Below, one piece after another: positions 35,149-45,468 of a DNA stretch of 64,000 bases. Every line of letters begins with the position of its first letter. Positions within the stretch are counted from its first letter, which is position 1. A model generated the notes under the pieces. The model did no database searches. It had not been told where the DNA came from and saw nothing but the letters and a program-made list of their open reading frames with translations. Origin of the DNA: Ahaetulla prasina (lineage: Eukaryota > Chordata > Lepidosauria > Squamata > Colubridae); contig NC_080539.1 in the NCBI RefSeq assembly GCF_028640845.1, positions 189,233,436-189,297,435 of the forward strand, given 5' to 3'. The translations under genes and the position numbers were made by a program.

Positions 35149-35190
35149 TCTTGGGGGGGAGGGGGAGGGGAAGGGAAGGGGAGGAAGTGG
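35149..35190 (+). other. G-rich tract, potential G-quadruplex, in L1 3' UTR
   Basis: There are at least four runs of three or more G within 42 bases ('ggggggaggggga' onward). The L1 copy at 55299 has a similar tract at about 57108-57140. Confidence 0.75.
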
Positions 35191-36654
35191 ATATGGGGGA
35201 GAGAAAATCTTTTGTAAAACTTTTTAATAAAAAAAATATTTAAAAATTTTACTCACAGCAAAAGCAGAGAAAAAGAGTAAGAGCAACACCTACTGGTCGG
35301 GGAAGACACTAGAGCTGAAAAAAGTGAAAGAAGTAGTGAAAGTTGTTTTGACTGGATAGATAAACTGAAATACACAAAACAACACCTGCAAATTGATTAT
35401 ACTTTGTATTTGGAGACAGACTGTGAAAACATTCAACTTTTAGAATCTTTGAGGATTACAAATATGCTGGACAGTGTGAGAGTATGAAACAGTGTGGATT
35501 TGTTTTGAAACTAAGTGGAGGTTGCTAATGGACTATTTAACGGAGTGACTTTGTGAACTGCTCTAATATAGGCTTTTTTGGTGTGATAGATAATTGGGAC
35601 ATTGGGATTTTGATAGATTACTGAATAATTTTTTAATTCATTAAAATAAGGCAAAATATTACAACAGGAAAAAATAAGTGTATTACTAAAATAAATATTA
35701 CTGATGCTCTAAGGTATGCAGGAAGCGATGACAAGGAACCACAGGGAGATAAAGGAATTGATATATGATATATTTGTGAAACCAGAAAACTATGAGAAAA
35801 TGACACTGAATAATGAACAAGAAATCCAGGAAATAGAGAAAATAGGAAAGAACAGAGGAAAGGACAGGGGAAGAAAAACGACAAATGATACAAAAAGATA
35901 AAAAGGAAGAGATAGTAAAAGCTTATGAAATAGAAAAGGCAAATTACACTTAAAAGATCAAAATATTGAAGAGGATACACAGAAAGACATTCCTGAAGTG
36001 AGGAAATAACCATTGAAGGGCGGATTGAAGGCTCAACAGTGTGAAGAAGCTGTAGAGATAGATGAAATACTTAGATAAAAAATGAACAATGTAAGAAGAT
36101 ATAAAATTCCAAGGGAGGAGCATGACCAAAATATCAATAAAAGCTGAAATACGAAAACAGTGCAGTGATGAGGGATAGATACAGAATACTTCCTAATACA
36201 GGAGTTATTTTATTAAGAATTAGTATAGAAGTAGAAACCAGAAATGGGGGAAATGTTACTATGTATATTCTTATATAATATTATATAATTATTATGTAGG
36301 TGTAAAGATTAGAAGTTGAAAGATGAACTTATATGTTTTATCAATGTCTAGATAATATAAGCAAAAGTTAGAAACTAAAAGATTAAGAGAATGATTAATA
36401 AACAATGAAAATTTATTAGTTTGGAGAAATAAATATTACTATCAATATGCGACTACAATTACAGTTATGATTTTTACTGTCATTATTAGTAGTATTTCTT
36501 AAAAGGTCAACACACTGTTCATGTATTTCTTAAAAGTCAACACACTGTTCATGTAGATATTAAGCTTTTATGTAATTTTAAGAAAAGTTTATAAATAAAA
36601 TAATTAAAAAAAGAGATGCAAGGCTCAGTTTGCACATCCTGGCCACCCAGATAA

Positions 36655-37564
36655 AGTAATCCCAGATAATTGTCTTCAGTTTACAAGCCTACAATTTAGG
36701 AAATTTGCCACTGAGCGGGAGTTTGAGCATGTAACTTCTTCACCATGTCATCCACAAGCTAATGGCAAAGCTGAATCAGCTTGAAAATTGCTAAGAATCT
36801 ATGCAGGAAAGCTCACAGTGAAGGTAAAGACCCATGGAAAGCCATTCTACATTGGAGAAATACCCCAACCGAAGGCATGGACTGTAGTCCAGCACAGAGA
36901 CTGATGTCAAGGAGACTAAAGACTTATTTACCAGTGGCAAATAAGCTGCTTGAGCCCTCTGTGATACAAGGGGTCCCAGAAAAGTTATGGCTGAAGAGAC
37001 AAGTGGTCAAGGCAAGATATGACAAATCAGCCAGATTTGCCAGAATTGAAGATTGGGGTATGAATTTGTATGAGACCGCTGCCTGGGAATTGAACAGGCC
37101 ACTGGAAAATGGGTAGCTGTTTACAACAGGTGACACCATGCACCTATTTAGTGGACATTGAGGGAACTCTTTATCGTTCGTAATCGTGTGGCTGAGCAGC
37201 CAGATTTTCCATATCCAGTGGACAGGCCAGATGCATCTGGTAATACCACACCACACTTACCCACTGACAATAAGGAATGCACAGTGATAATGCCTCAGAC
37301 CAATGTTAATGACAGTTCTGAGCGAGCCAGTATACCCAACAGTAGTCAAATGCTGGACACCCCAGTAAGTAGCGAGAAGACCCCAGTGGCCTCAATAAGA
37401 GCGGAGAAGCTCTTAGTGGAAAGACAGCCAGTCTTCACAAGAGGGCCAGTCATCACCCGTAGTGGCCGATGTTCGCAACCACCCAATAGACTTAATATGT
37501 AGAAAGTGTTGGTACTGGTTGTCATCTGAACTTTTACAATGTTGTTAATATGAAAAGGGGAAGA
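36655..37564 (+). pseudogene. Gypsy-type integrase C-terminal fragment
   Basis: From 36655 the plus strand reads VIPDNCLQFTSLQF, then HVTSSPCHPQANGKAESA, a stop, then the open frame 36787-37116 (GKDPWKAILHWRNTPTEGMD). DN...QF and HPQANGKAE hold the second and third catalytic acids of a gypsy-type integrase. The frame 37158-37502 ends in VITRSGRCSQPPNRLNM, a common end of gypsy polyproteins. It differs from the two sushi elements here and has no chromodomain. Everything upstream is lost. Confidence 0.75.
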
Positions 37565-37700
37565 TGTTACACGTGTTATGTCTACCTTGTATGCAGCTTT
37601 ATTCTTCTCTAGCATTCATCTCCATTGTTTTGTGATGCATTTCCTGCCTCTCTAGGATTTACCTCTAGCTGCTCTTGTGAGGCACTTTTTGTTCCTGTTG
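37552..37700 (+). repeat. Polypurine tract and start of that gypsy 3' LTR
   Basis: GAAAAGGGGAAG at 37552-37563 is followed at 37565 by TGTTACACGTGTTATG, an LTR-like start. The LTR decays into a (TG)n/(CA)n tract near 37715, and no second copy is in the window. Confidence 0.55.
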
Positions 37701-37710
37701 TATGTATTTA

Positions 37711-37727
37711 TGTATGTGTGTGTGTGT

Positions 37728-37760
<33 letters not shown>
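37711..37760. repeat. (TG)n-TA-(CA)n tract
   Basis: An alternating purine-pyrimidine run of TG repeats turns into CA repeats around 'gtatacacatac', making an inverted repeat. Confidence 0.85.
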
Positions 37761-38100
37761 TACCAGAGGTGGTATTCAGCCGATTTGTACCAGTTCAGCC
37801 GAACCATTAGCGGAAATTTGGCATGGTTTGCCGAATCATTAGCAACCTCTGGCTGGCCATGCCTCCGAACTGGTCACCCAGTCCCCGTTCGCTCATCTCA
37901 CCCAACTTCTCGATGCTCGCCCCACCTGCCTGCCCACCCCGCCCATCCACTACTTGCAGAATCTAGCCACGTACTTCTGCTCATTGCTGCTGGCAAAGGT
38001 AAGGCCAAAGGGCACAGGCTGGTGGGTGGGTGGGAGAGCTGGCAGAGGGGTGATACCAGCAGCGGGTGGACCGATGAACGCAGAGAGGGAGAGGAGAAGA

Positions 38101-38411
38101 CTGGAAGCCCTTCCCATGTGTTTCCCCAAGCCAGCCTGGCCTGCAAGGAAAGCACATGGGAGATCGCGGCACTGGAGCCCTTCCCATGTGTTTCCCCAAG
38201 CCAGCCTGGCCTGCAAGGAAAGCACATGGGAGATCGCGGCACTGGAGCCCTTCCCATGTGTTTCTCCCAGCCGGCCTGGCCTGTGAGGGAAGCACATGGG
38301 AGATCGCAGCACTGGAGCTCTTCCTGTGTGTTTCCCCAAGCCGGCCTGGCCTGCGAGGACAGCACACGGGAAATCGTGGCACCGGAGTTCTTCCCCTGTG
38401 GTTCCCAAGCT
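38101..38411. repeat. Minisatellite, 70-bp unit, just over four copies
   Basis: 'ttcccatgtgtttc' recurs at 38111, 38181 and 38251, with variants at 38321 and 38391, a strict 70-bp period. The first two units are identical and the later ones diverge. Because 70 is not a multiple of three and the unit lacks stops, long frames appear on both strands. They are not genes. Confidence 0.92.
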
Positions 38412-38655
38412 GGCCTGCAGGTCCTAGCTGCAGTTTACTTGTAAGCACCATTGGCCAGGAAAGGCCAATGGTGCTCATGAGTAATCTGAGACTCTTAAGC
38501 GGGGTTGAGCCTCTCCGCTTACAACATCTTCACCTGAGGACATCGCTGGCAGCCGCTTCCTGAGTCAGGAGGTCCATGCTCTTCTCACTGCTGCTTGGCC
38601 TCCTTGATGCATGGAGGCAGGAGGAGGCGTTTCTTTCACTCCGAGACCAGCAGAG

Positions 38656-39229
38656 TGTTGTGTCTTGCCCGCTCTCACAGCAGCCGGGGCCTTCTTATCT
38701 GCTCCCGAACACGGAGGAATGTATGCCTCCCGGCCCCAGTCCTGGCTCCATGCCCAGACAAGCTGAAGAGGAGGGGGCACCTCCTGGTCCCAGCCCTGGC
38801 TCCATGCCCAAGCAGGCTGCAGAGGAGGGAGCACCCCCCAGCCCCAGCCCTGGCTCCATGCCCAGGCAAACGGAGCAGCTAGACCCCTCCCCCTCCTCCA
38901 CAGCATGTGAGCCTGAGGAAAGTTTATTTCCAACAGCTGCTGATTGGAGTGACCCTCGCATCAGAAGACTGGATAGGCGGAGGCAACAGAAGGAAGGGAG
39001 GGGCAGGCCTTAATGAGTGCTGAGTCATGGAGCCACACCCATGGCCTATATAAAGGATCTGCTTTCTGGCAGTCTCTGAGTCAGGCAAAGTCGAACTTAT
39101 CTTGCTGAAGTCACTTTCTGGTCTCCTGCCTGCTCTGAGGACTTTGCTAGGACTTTGGGCAGAGCTGCAGAGGCAAGCCTGATTCGGATTTCCCTGACCC
39201 GGCCGTCAGCGGAGGAGTGGGACACGACA
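38656..39229 (+). repeat. Gypsy 2 5' LTR
   Basis: It starts TGTTGTGTCTTG and ends GGGACACGACA. It contains three copies of a unit of about 54 bp ('cctggctccatgccc' at 38741, 38795 and 38849) and a TATATAAA box at 39047-39054. Confidence 0.95.
39047..39088 (+). promoter_or_regulatory. LTR TATA box and inferred RNA 5' end
   Basis: TATATAAA at 39047 is followed 31 bp later by GAGTCAGGCAA at 39078-39088. That 11-mer is the exact complement of the primer-binding site at 39232-39242, so the RNA probably starts here. Confidence 0.7.
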
Positions 39230-39231
39230 TC

Positions 39232-39242
39232 TTGCCTGACTC
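39232..39242 (+). other. Self-priming type primer-binding site
   Basis: TTGCCTGACTC begins two bases after the LTR end and pairs perfectly with 39078-39088. The spacing and length are the same as in gypsy 1. Confidence 0.75.
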
Positions 39243-39258
39243 CTCACACATCTACAAG

Positions 39259-40209
39259 ATGGATCAGCAACAGCTGGCGCTGATTGTGCAGCAGCTACAA
39301 GCAGATAACCAGCAACTGCAACAGCAAGTCGCCCAGCTGACTGCTCAACTGGCTGCTGGGAATGCCCCAGCAGTCCAATCTCCTCCTCCTCAGCGCCACA
39401 GCCCGGTACCGGTGCCGGAGAAGTTCTCAGGACGGATGGAGATGTTCCCGGCCTTCATGGCCCAGTGCCAGACCTACATGGCAATGCGGCCGGGGGACTT
39501 TCCAGATGACCGGGCCAGGGTGGCCTTTGTGATGAACCTGTTGTCTGGCCAGGCTGCGCAGTGGGCCACACCTTTGGTGCTCAGGGACAGCCCCTTGCTG
39601 GTGGACTACCAGGGGTTCTGGGGGCAACTGCGCCTGATGTATGAAGACCCCGTGCGGGCCCAAACGGCTGCCTGGCGCCTAGGAGAGATCCAAGAAGGGC
39701 CCCGCCCCCTCCGGGAGTACATCGCGGAATTCCGGTTGCTGTGCCATGATTCGGACTGGAACGACACGGCACTAGCGGACGCGTTCAAGAGGGGCCTTTC
39801 GGAAGAGCTCCAGGACGAGCTGGCTCGAGTGGAGGCGCCGCGGACCCTTGTTGACCTGGTGCCCCTCTGCCTGCGCCTCGACACCCATCTCCAGCAACGC
39901 CCGTCCTGTCGCCTCCAGCAACCGTCAAAGATCGTTGCCCTCCCTCGACCCGTTCCGACCCCGTCCCGGGCCGCCCCGTGCTTCGTGGCCGCCGCCGAGG
40001 AGCCCATGGAGTTAGGAGCGGCCAGGCCTCGCCTGATGGCCCAGGAGCGGAGCCAGAGGCGCCAAGGGGGGCTGTGCTTGTACTGTGGGGAGCCCGGCCA
40101 TTTCGGCGCTGCATGCCCCAGGAAGCGCGGCGGAGCACGTACGCCCATCCCCGAATCCCGGCCTGGCCAGTTGGGAAACGGGGCAGGCCCGGCCCAGGGG
40201 AAACCCTAG
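39259..40209 (+). CDS. Gypsy 2 gag, intact frame
   Basis: The ATG at 39259 opens 316 codons. The N-terminus is a Gln/Leu-rich coiled coil ([20 protein letters not shown]). The body has [20 protein letters not shown] and [20 protein letters not shown], the conserved capsid of sushi-type gag. One zinc knuckle, [14 protein letters not shown], lies at residues 273-286. The frame ends TAG at 40207-40209, shortly after the slip site. It should assemble particles around the element RNA. Unlike pol, it has no frameshift. An upstream in-frame codon at 39217 lies within the LTR and is not the likely start. Confidence 0.9.
   Translation: MDQQQLALIVQQLQADNQQLQQQVAQLTAQLAAGNAPAVQSPPPQRHSPVPVPEKFSGRMEMFPAFMAQCQTYMAMRPGDFPDDRARVAFVMNLLSGQAAQWATPLVLRDSPLLVDYQGFWGQLRLMYEDPVRAQTAAWRLGEIQEGPRPLREYIAEFRLLCHDSDWNDTALADAFKRGLSEELQDELARVEAPRTLVDLVPLCLRLDTHLQQRPSCRLQQPSKIVALPRPVPTPSRAAPCFVAAAEEPMELGAARPRLMAQERSQRRQGGLCLYCGEPGHFGAACPRKRGGARTPIPESRPGQLGNGAGPAQGKP
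40173..40179 (+). promoter_or_regulatory. -1 ribosomal frameshift slip site GGGAAAC
   Basis: GGGAAAC is read in the gag frame as G GGA AAC, the X XXY YYZ arrangement. Slipping back one base leads straight into the pol frame that carries protease. The gag stop is 28 bases downstream. The heptamer is the one used by PEG10. A second GGGAAAC at 40198 is out of phase. Confidence 0.8.
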
Positions 40210-43200
40210 GCCGGGCACGGACCAAGCCCCCGCCAGACATGGCCGACGTGGACCCCGGGCCCCCTCGGCACCTGATTTTGGACACCCGGGTGTGGGTGGG
40301 TGACCGGCCGGAAGGGATCCCGGCGCACGCGCTGGTGGATTCGGGGGCCACCATGAACTTTATGGACCGGGCCTTCGTGGACCATTTTGGTGTCCCCTTG
40401 GTTCCGGTAGACCCTCCGATGAGCGTCGAGATCATCGATGGGAGGGAGCTGGTGGCCGGACCCATTAACTTCGCCACACAGCCCTTGCGCCTTGCCATCG
40501 GGGACCACGAGGAGGCGATTCACTTCTACGTGACGGCGGACCTCCACTTTCCAGTGATCCTCGGACTGGCCTGGCTGCGGACTCACGACCCTCAGGTGGC
40601 CTGGTCGCGGAACGCCATCTCGTTTCCCAGCCTGCAGTGTGTCGACCACATCCGCCACACCTGCGCCGGCCAGGACATCTTCACCCCGGCCTTCGCCGTG
40701 CCCCCTGAGCTGCAGGACTTCGCTGACGTCTTCAGCGAAAAGGAGGCGGACCGCTTGCCCCCACACCGGCCCTACGACTGCCCCGTGGACCTGCAACCCG
40801 GCACCCCGCTGCCAACGGGACGCCTGTATTCCATGTCCGAGCCCGAGTTGGCCGCCCTCAGGGACTTTCTGGACAAAAATCTGGCCCGAGGGTTCATCTG
40901 GCCTTCCAAGTCCCCTCTGTCGGCCCCGGTCCTCTTCGTGAAAAAGAAGATGGGGGATTTGCGCCTGTGTTGCGACTACCGCCGGCTGAACGCCATCACG
41001 GTGCAGAATCGCTACCCCCTGCCGCTCATCCCGGAGCTGATGGACCGGCTGCGGGAGGCCTCCATCTTTACCAAGCTCGACCTCCAGGGGGGCCTACAAC
41101 CTGGTGCGGATGCGTGAAGGGGACGAGTGGAAGACGGCATTCGGCACCCGGTACGGACACTACAAGTACACGGTCATGCCGTTCGGGCTGACCAACGCCC
41201 CCGCCGTCTTCCAACATTTTATGAACGATGTGTTCCGGGACATGTTGGATCGGTTCGTGGTGATCTACCTGGCGACATCCTGGTCTACTCCCGGTCCAGG
41301 AAAAGTCACCTCCAGCACCTCCGCCTGGTCCTGCAGCGCCTGCGGGAGCACCAGCTCTACGCCAAGCTGGAGAAGTGCTTTTTCCTCCGGTCGTCCATCG
41401 AGTTCCTCGGGCACATCATCTCACCCGAGGGGATCACCATGGACCCGCGCAAGGTGGAGGCCCTGAGCAGCTGGGAAGCCCCGCGTCGGGTGAAGGATGT
41501 CCAGCGGCTGCTGGGCTTCGCCAATTACTATCGGACCTTCATCCCGGGCTTCGCCACGCTGACGGCCCGCCACCCAGCTCCTCCAGAAGAAGGTCCTGCC
41601 CGTGGGGTCCCCGCAGGAGGAAGCCTTCACGGCTCTCAAGAAGGCTTTCGGCATGGAGCCCATCCTGCGACATCCCGACCCGCACCGGCCTTTCGTGGTG
41701 GAGACGGACGCCTCCAACGTCGCCCTCGGAGCGGTGCTGCTACAGGCCCCGGCGGATGGCGGCACTCTTTTTCCCTGCGCGTACTACTCGCGGAAGCTCA
41801 ACCCTTCTGAGCGCAACTATACCATCTGGGAAAAGGAGTTGCTGGCTATCAAGGCCGCGTTCGAGGCATGGCGGCACCACCTGGAGGGGGCCCGGCATCA
41901 GGTGGAGGTCCGAACGGACCATCGGAACCTCGAACATCTCACCACGACTCGGAAGTTGAACCAGCGGCAGATCCGGTGGTCGCTGTTCTTCGCCCGGTTC
42001 AACTTCCGCGTCACCTATATCCCCAGCGGCCACAACCGGAGGGCGGACGCCCTGTCCCGTAAGCCGGAGTACCTGAGTGCCCAAGACCCTCTTCCTCCAC
42101 GGACAGTACTGCCAGCGGAAGCCTTGGCCGCCGCCCGGGAACCAGTGGACTTACGGGCCCGGGTGCGAGAGGCGCAGCGCCAAGACGCCTGGTCTCAGCA
42201 GCAGCAAGCAGAGGCAGGCCCCACGTCTCCGTGGACATTGGAAGACGACGTATTCAAGTTCCGGGGGTGGTTGTATGTGCCCACGGGACCGCTCCGGTCC
42301 CTCGTCCTGGCCCAGTGCCACGACAACCCTGCCGCGGGCCATTTCGGGTTTTTCAAGACTCTCAACCTGGTGACGCGGACCTTCTGGTGGCCCCGGGTGC
42401 GGCATGATGTCCATGCCTATGTGACGTCTTGCGTGCCATGCTGGTAAGCCAAGGCCGCCACAGGGGCCCCTCCCGGTCTCCTCCAGCCCTTGCCGACTCC
42501 TGACAGACCCTGGGGGGCGATTTCCATGGACTTCCTGACGGACCTGCCGCCATGCTCGGGGTTCACCACGGTGCTGGTGGTGGTGGACATGCTCACCAAG
42601 ATGGCACACTTCATCCCGTGCCGCGGGCTGCCCACCGCCACCAAGACGGCCCGTCTCTTCTTGCAGCACGTCTTCCGCCTCCACGGTCTGCCGGACAGGG
42701 TGGTGTCGGACCGTGGGGTGCAGTTCACGGCTCGCTTTTGGAAGAGCCTGATGGCCGCATTGGAGGTGCAGGTGTGCCTGTCGTCGGCGCACCATCCGGA
42801 GACCGACGGCGGGACGGAGAAGGTCATCGGCGTCCTGGAGCAGTACCTCCGGTGCTTCGTGAACCAACAGCAGGACAACTGGGCCGATTACCTGTCCCTG
42901 GCGGAGTTCGCATTCAACAACTCCCAACACACCTCCACCCAGACCACCCCGTTCCTGGCCAACTTGGGGTACCATCCGCGGCTCTTCCCTCTGGCGCCCC
43001 CGGACTCCCCGGTTCCCGAGACACAGTCCTTTCTCTCCGAGTTGCACACGGTCCAGCAGATGGTGCGTCGGCAGCTGAATCGGGCGAAGGAGGACTACAA
43101 GCGGGTTGCTGATCGTTCCCGACGGGCAACACTCCCGCTGGTGTTTGGAGACTGCGTGTGGCTCTCCACAAAGCATCTCCCGTCCGACCGGCCGGCGAAG

Positions 43201-43554
43201 AAACTGGACCACCGGTTCATCGGTCCGTTCCCCGTCGAGGCGGTCATCAATCCGGTGGCCTACCGGCTGACCCTGCCGCGTTCCATGCGGATCTATCCCG
43301 TCTTCCACCGGTCCTTGCTGGTCCCTGAGGCCCCGCCGTCTCCCCTCCGGCGTCCGGCGCCACCCGGCGCTGTCGACGAGGACGGGGTGGAGGAGTACGA
43401 GGTGCACAGCATACGCGACTCCTGCTGGCTGAAGGGGCGCTTCCAATACCTGGTTGCATGGCAAGGGTACGGGACCGAGTTCACCTGGGTCAACGCTTCC
43501 GACATCCACGCCCTGGACCTGGTGCGGGCCTTCCACGAGCAGAACCCAGCCTGA
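40173..43554 (+). pseudogene. Gypsy 2 pol, three frameshifts and one stop
   Basis: Protease has a normal active site, [13 protein letters not shown] (about 40330). Reverse transcriptase starts near 40880 ([19 protein letters not shown]). The first shift is in a run of six G at 41087-41092. The second is a one-base loss inside the catalytic YxDD codons at 41266-41280. The third is near 41570-41590. RNase H (VETDASNVALGAVLL...VRTDHRNLEHL) lies at 41690-41945. The integrase zinc finger ends at a TAA (42445-42447). The core then continues with MDFL (42529), SDRGVQF (42707) and the region of the third acid near 42815. A chromodomain-like end (FQYLVAWQGYGTEFTWV) is at 43440-43490. These breaks would leave no working polymerase or integrase. 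Confidence 0.92.
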
Positions 43555-43604
43555 CCGCATCCCGATCGTCAGCCCCGGGGGAAGGGCCCTGCGGTGAGGG
43601 ATAG

Positions 43605-44126
43605 TGTTGTGTCTTGCCCGCTCTCACAGCAGCCAGGGCCTTCTTATCTGCTCCTGAACACGGAGGAATGTATGCCTCCCGGCCCCAGTCCTGGCTCCAT
43701 GCCCAGACAAGCTGAAGAGGAGGGAGCACCCCCCTGGCCCCAGCCCTGGCTCCATGCTCAGGCAAACGGAGCAGCTAGACCCCTCCCCCTCCTCCACAGC
43801 ATGTGAGCCTGAGGAAAGTTTATTTCCAACAGCTGCTGATTGGAGTGACCCTCGCATCAGAAGACTGGATAGGCGGAGGCAACAGAAGGAAGGGAGGGGC
43901 AGGCCTTAATGAGTGCTGAGTCATGGAGCCACACCCCATGGCCTATATAAAGGATCTGCTTTCTGGCAGTCTCTGAGTCAGGCAAAGTCGAACTTATCTT
44001 GCTGAAGTCACTTTCTGGTCTCCTGCCTGCTCTGAGGACTTTGCTAGGACTTTGGGCAGAGCTGCAGAGGCAAGCCTGATTCGAATTTCCCTGACCCGGC
44101 CGTCAGCGGAGGAGTGGGACACGACA
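43605..44126 (+). repeat. Gypsy 2 3' LTR
   Basis: It matches the 5' LTR except that one of the three 54-bp units is missing, which accounts for most of the 52-bp length difference. It is preceded by 'ggtgagggatag', a purine-rich tract, and followed by CAGAG. Confidence 0.95.
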
Positions 44127-44654
44127 CAGAGTGAGTAAACCAGTGATCTGTCGGCTGCCTCTAATCTGTGTTTACTCGTGAACCCCATGAGTAAATGTGT
44201 TCATGAGTAAATTGCAGATTAGAGGCAACTGGCAGATTGTTGGCTTATTCGTTCTGCTGCTCACCACCTGCAGCTCGCAGGCAGTGAAAGAAACCATTGT
44301 CTCCTGCCTCGACACATCAAAAAGGCCGAGTAGCAGAGAAAAGAGCATGGACCTCCTGATGTAAGAAGCGGCTGCCAAGCGATGCCCTCAGGTGAAGATG
44401 TTGTGAGCGGGGAAGCTCAACCCCCCTTAGGAGCCGCAAAGTGCTCGCCATCCCTATGACACCCACCAAGCCTCCTCCTACTGTACTTCTCTTCCTCCTC
44501 ACCGGAATCGCTCACAAGTGACAAGACATCTGTTATTTTTGGGGAGACTGCAGGATTGCCCTCATCTGGTCTTCAATACCTGGCTCATCGGCCTCCGGAC
44601 ATCAGATTCCCACTACCCAGCACAAGTTCAGAGATTCTTCTCCCCTCCCCCGGG

Positions 44655-45190
44655 CACGAAGAGAGAGGGTGAGGGATGGAAAGAGAGAGAGAGACAAGAG
44701 ACACAGAGACAGAGGGGGGAAGGGAGAGACAGACAGAGAGGGAGGGAGGGAGAGAAAGAGAGTGAGAGAGACAAGAGAAACACAGAGAGAGTGGGGAGGG
44801 AAAGAGAGAGACAAGAGACAGAGAGAGGGGGGAGGGAGGGAAAGAGAGAAGAGAGGGGAAGGGAAAAGAGACAGACACAGAGGGGAAGGGAACGAGAGAC
44901 AAGAGGGGGAGAGAAAGATAAGAGAGAGGGAAAATGGGAGAGAGAGAGACAAGAGACACAGACGTGGGGGAAGAGAGAGACAAGACACAAACGAAGAAAA
45001 GAGGAGTGAGAGGAGATGAGAGACAGAAAGAGAGAGAGAGGGAGAGTTGAGAATCAGAGAGAGTGAGAAAGAAAGAGATAAGAGAGAGATAGGGAGAAAG
45101 AAAGAGAAAAAGATGAGAGAAATGAGAGAAAAAGAGAGGAGATGACAGAGAGAGAGGGAGAAAGGGGGGAAAGAGACAGAGAGAGATACC
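44655..45190. repeat. Polypurine (GAGA-rich) tract, about 530 bp
   Basis: The sequence is almost entirely A and G on the plus strand, with 'gagagaga' and 'agacaga' units. Long frames rich in Arg/Glu/Lys (plus) and Ser/Leu/Pro (minus) are by-products. Confidence 0.9.
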
Positions 45191-45430
45191 TGTTTAAAAG
45201 AAAATAGAATAATGTCTCTGAGTGTTTAAGGTTACAGACCTCTGAGTTAGGCAAGCACTATGGTTGTTAAGTGAACCTTGTGGTCATTAAGCGAACACTG
45301 TGGTTATTAAACAAGTCTATTTTCCCCAATTGGCATTTTTAAACGGAAACCAGAAGGAATTGTTGGAAACTGGCAAAAACGTAGAAAACCACAGTCACAT
45401 GAGTGTATGGGATGTTGTGACTGGTCATAA

Positions 45431-45468
<38 letters not shown>

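Larger units (their letters stand above)
32750..35240 (+). mobile_element. L1-type element with ORF1 but no ORF2 (copy 1)
   Basis: The order is a 5' UTR starting 'gacttccagtggctccgc', ORF1 at 33418-34383, about 770 bp of AT-rich non-coding sequence with repeated 'ttgatatattttgg'-type units, a G-rich tract at 35149-35190, and a short A-rich end. It is flanked by similar 'aaaaaattatttaa' and 'aaaaaatatttaaa' sequence, a possible target duplication. A normal L1 would have almost 4 kb of ORF2 here. Confidence 0.8.
31404..36610 (+). mobile_element. Old L1 (5' UTR units and ORF1 remnant) split by younger insertions
   Basis: 31404-31640 and 32254-32700 hold two related 5' UTR units: 'ggacttccggtttggcg' starts the first, and 'gaggacggccattatggctg' lies in the second. 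After the younger L1 (32750-35240) the sequence resumes with 'agtaagagcaacacctactg' and a decayed Lys/Glu-rich ORF1-like region at 35716-36080 (EIKELIYDIFVKPENYEKM). An hAT-like element lies in the 5' part. No ORF2 is seen. Confidence 0.55.
38656..44126 (+). mobile_element. Gypsy element 2: GC-rich Tf1/sushi (Mart/PEG10-like) element
   Basis: The 5471-bp element has LTRs of 574 and 522 bp, a self-priming type primer-binding site, gag, a -1 frameshift site, pol with protease, reverse transcriptase, RNase H, integrase and chromodomain, and a purine-rich tract before the 3' LTR. It is flanked by CAGAG (38651-38655 and 44127-44131). Its high GC content sets it apart from its surroundings. Separate gag and pol frames joined by a GGGAAAC slip site make it resemble the lineage that gave rise to PEG10 and RTL1. 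Pol is disrupted at four places, so this is a dead transposon and not a domesticated gene. Confidence 0.95.
38484..44447. mobile_element. Long inverted-repeat (foldback) element, left arm split by gypsy 2
   Basis: 38484-38655 plus 44132-44181 form one arm. 44200-44447 is its inverted copy. Shared text includes 'acaacatcttcacctgagg', 'gcagccgcttc', 'caggaggtccatgctctt' and 'gcctctaatctg'. The arms are over 200 bp and meet at a short loop near 44182-44199. Gypsy 2 lies inside the left arm, which is rejoined by removing it and one CAGAG. There is no coding sequence, so the class is unknown. It could be a foldback or MITE-type DNA element. Confidence 0.7.

Noticed and set aside
37677..38563. Long overlapping frames on both strands
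   Set aside because: They arise from a stop-free 70-bp tandem repeat and have no known domain.
39259..43554. A domesticated PEG10/RTL1-like host gene
   Set aside because: Paired LTRs, a CAGAG duplication, three frameshifts and a stop in pol show a dead transposon. Gag alone is open, but nothing shows that it is retained by selection.
44518..45019. 163- and 132-codon frames rich in Arg/Glu or Ser/Leu
   Set aside because: They lie in a polypurine tract, and their composition follows from the simple repeat.
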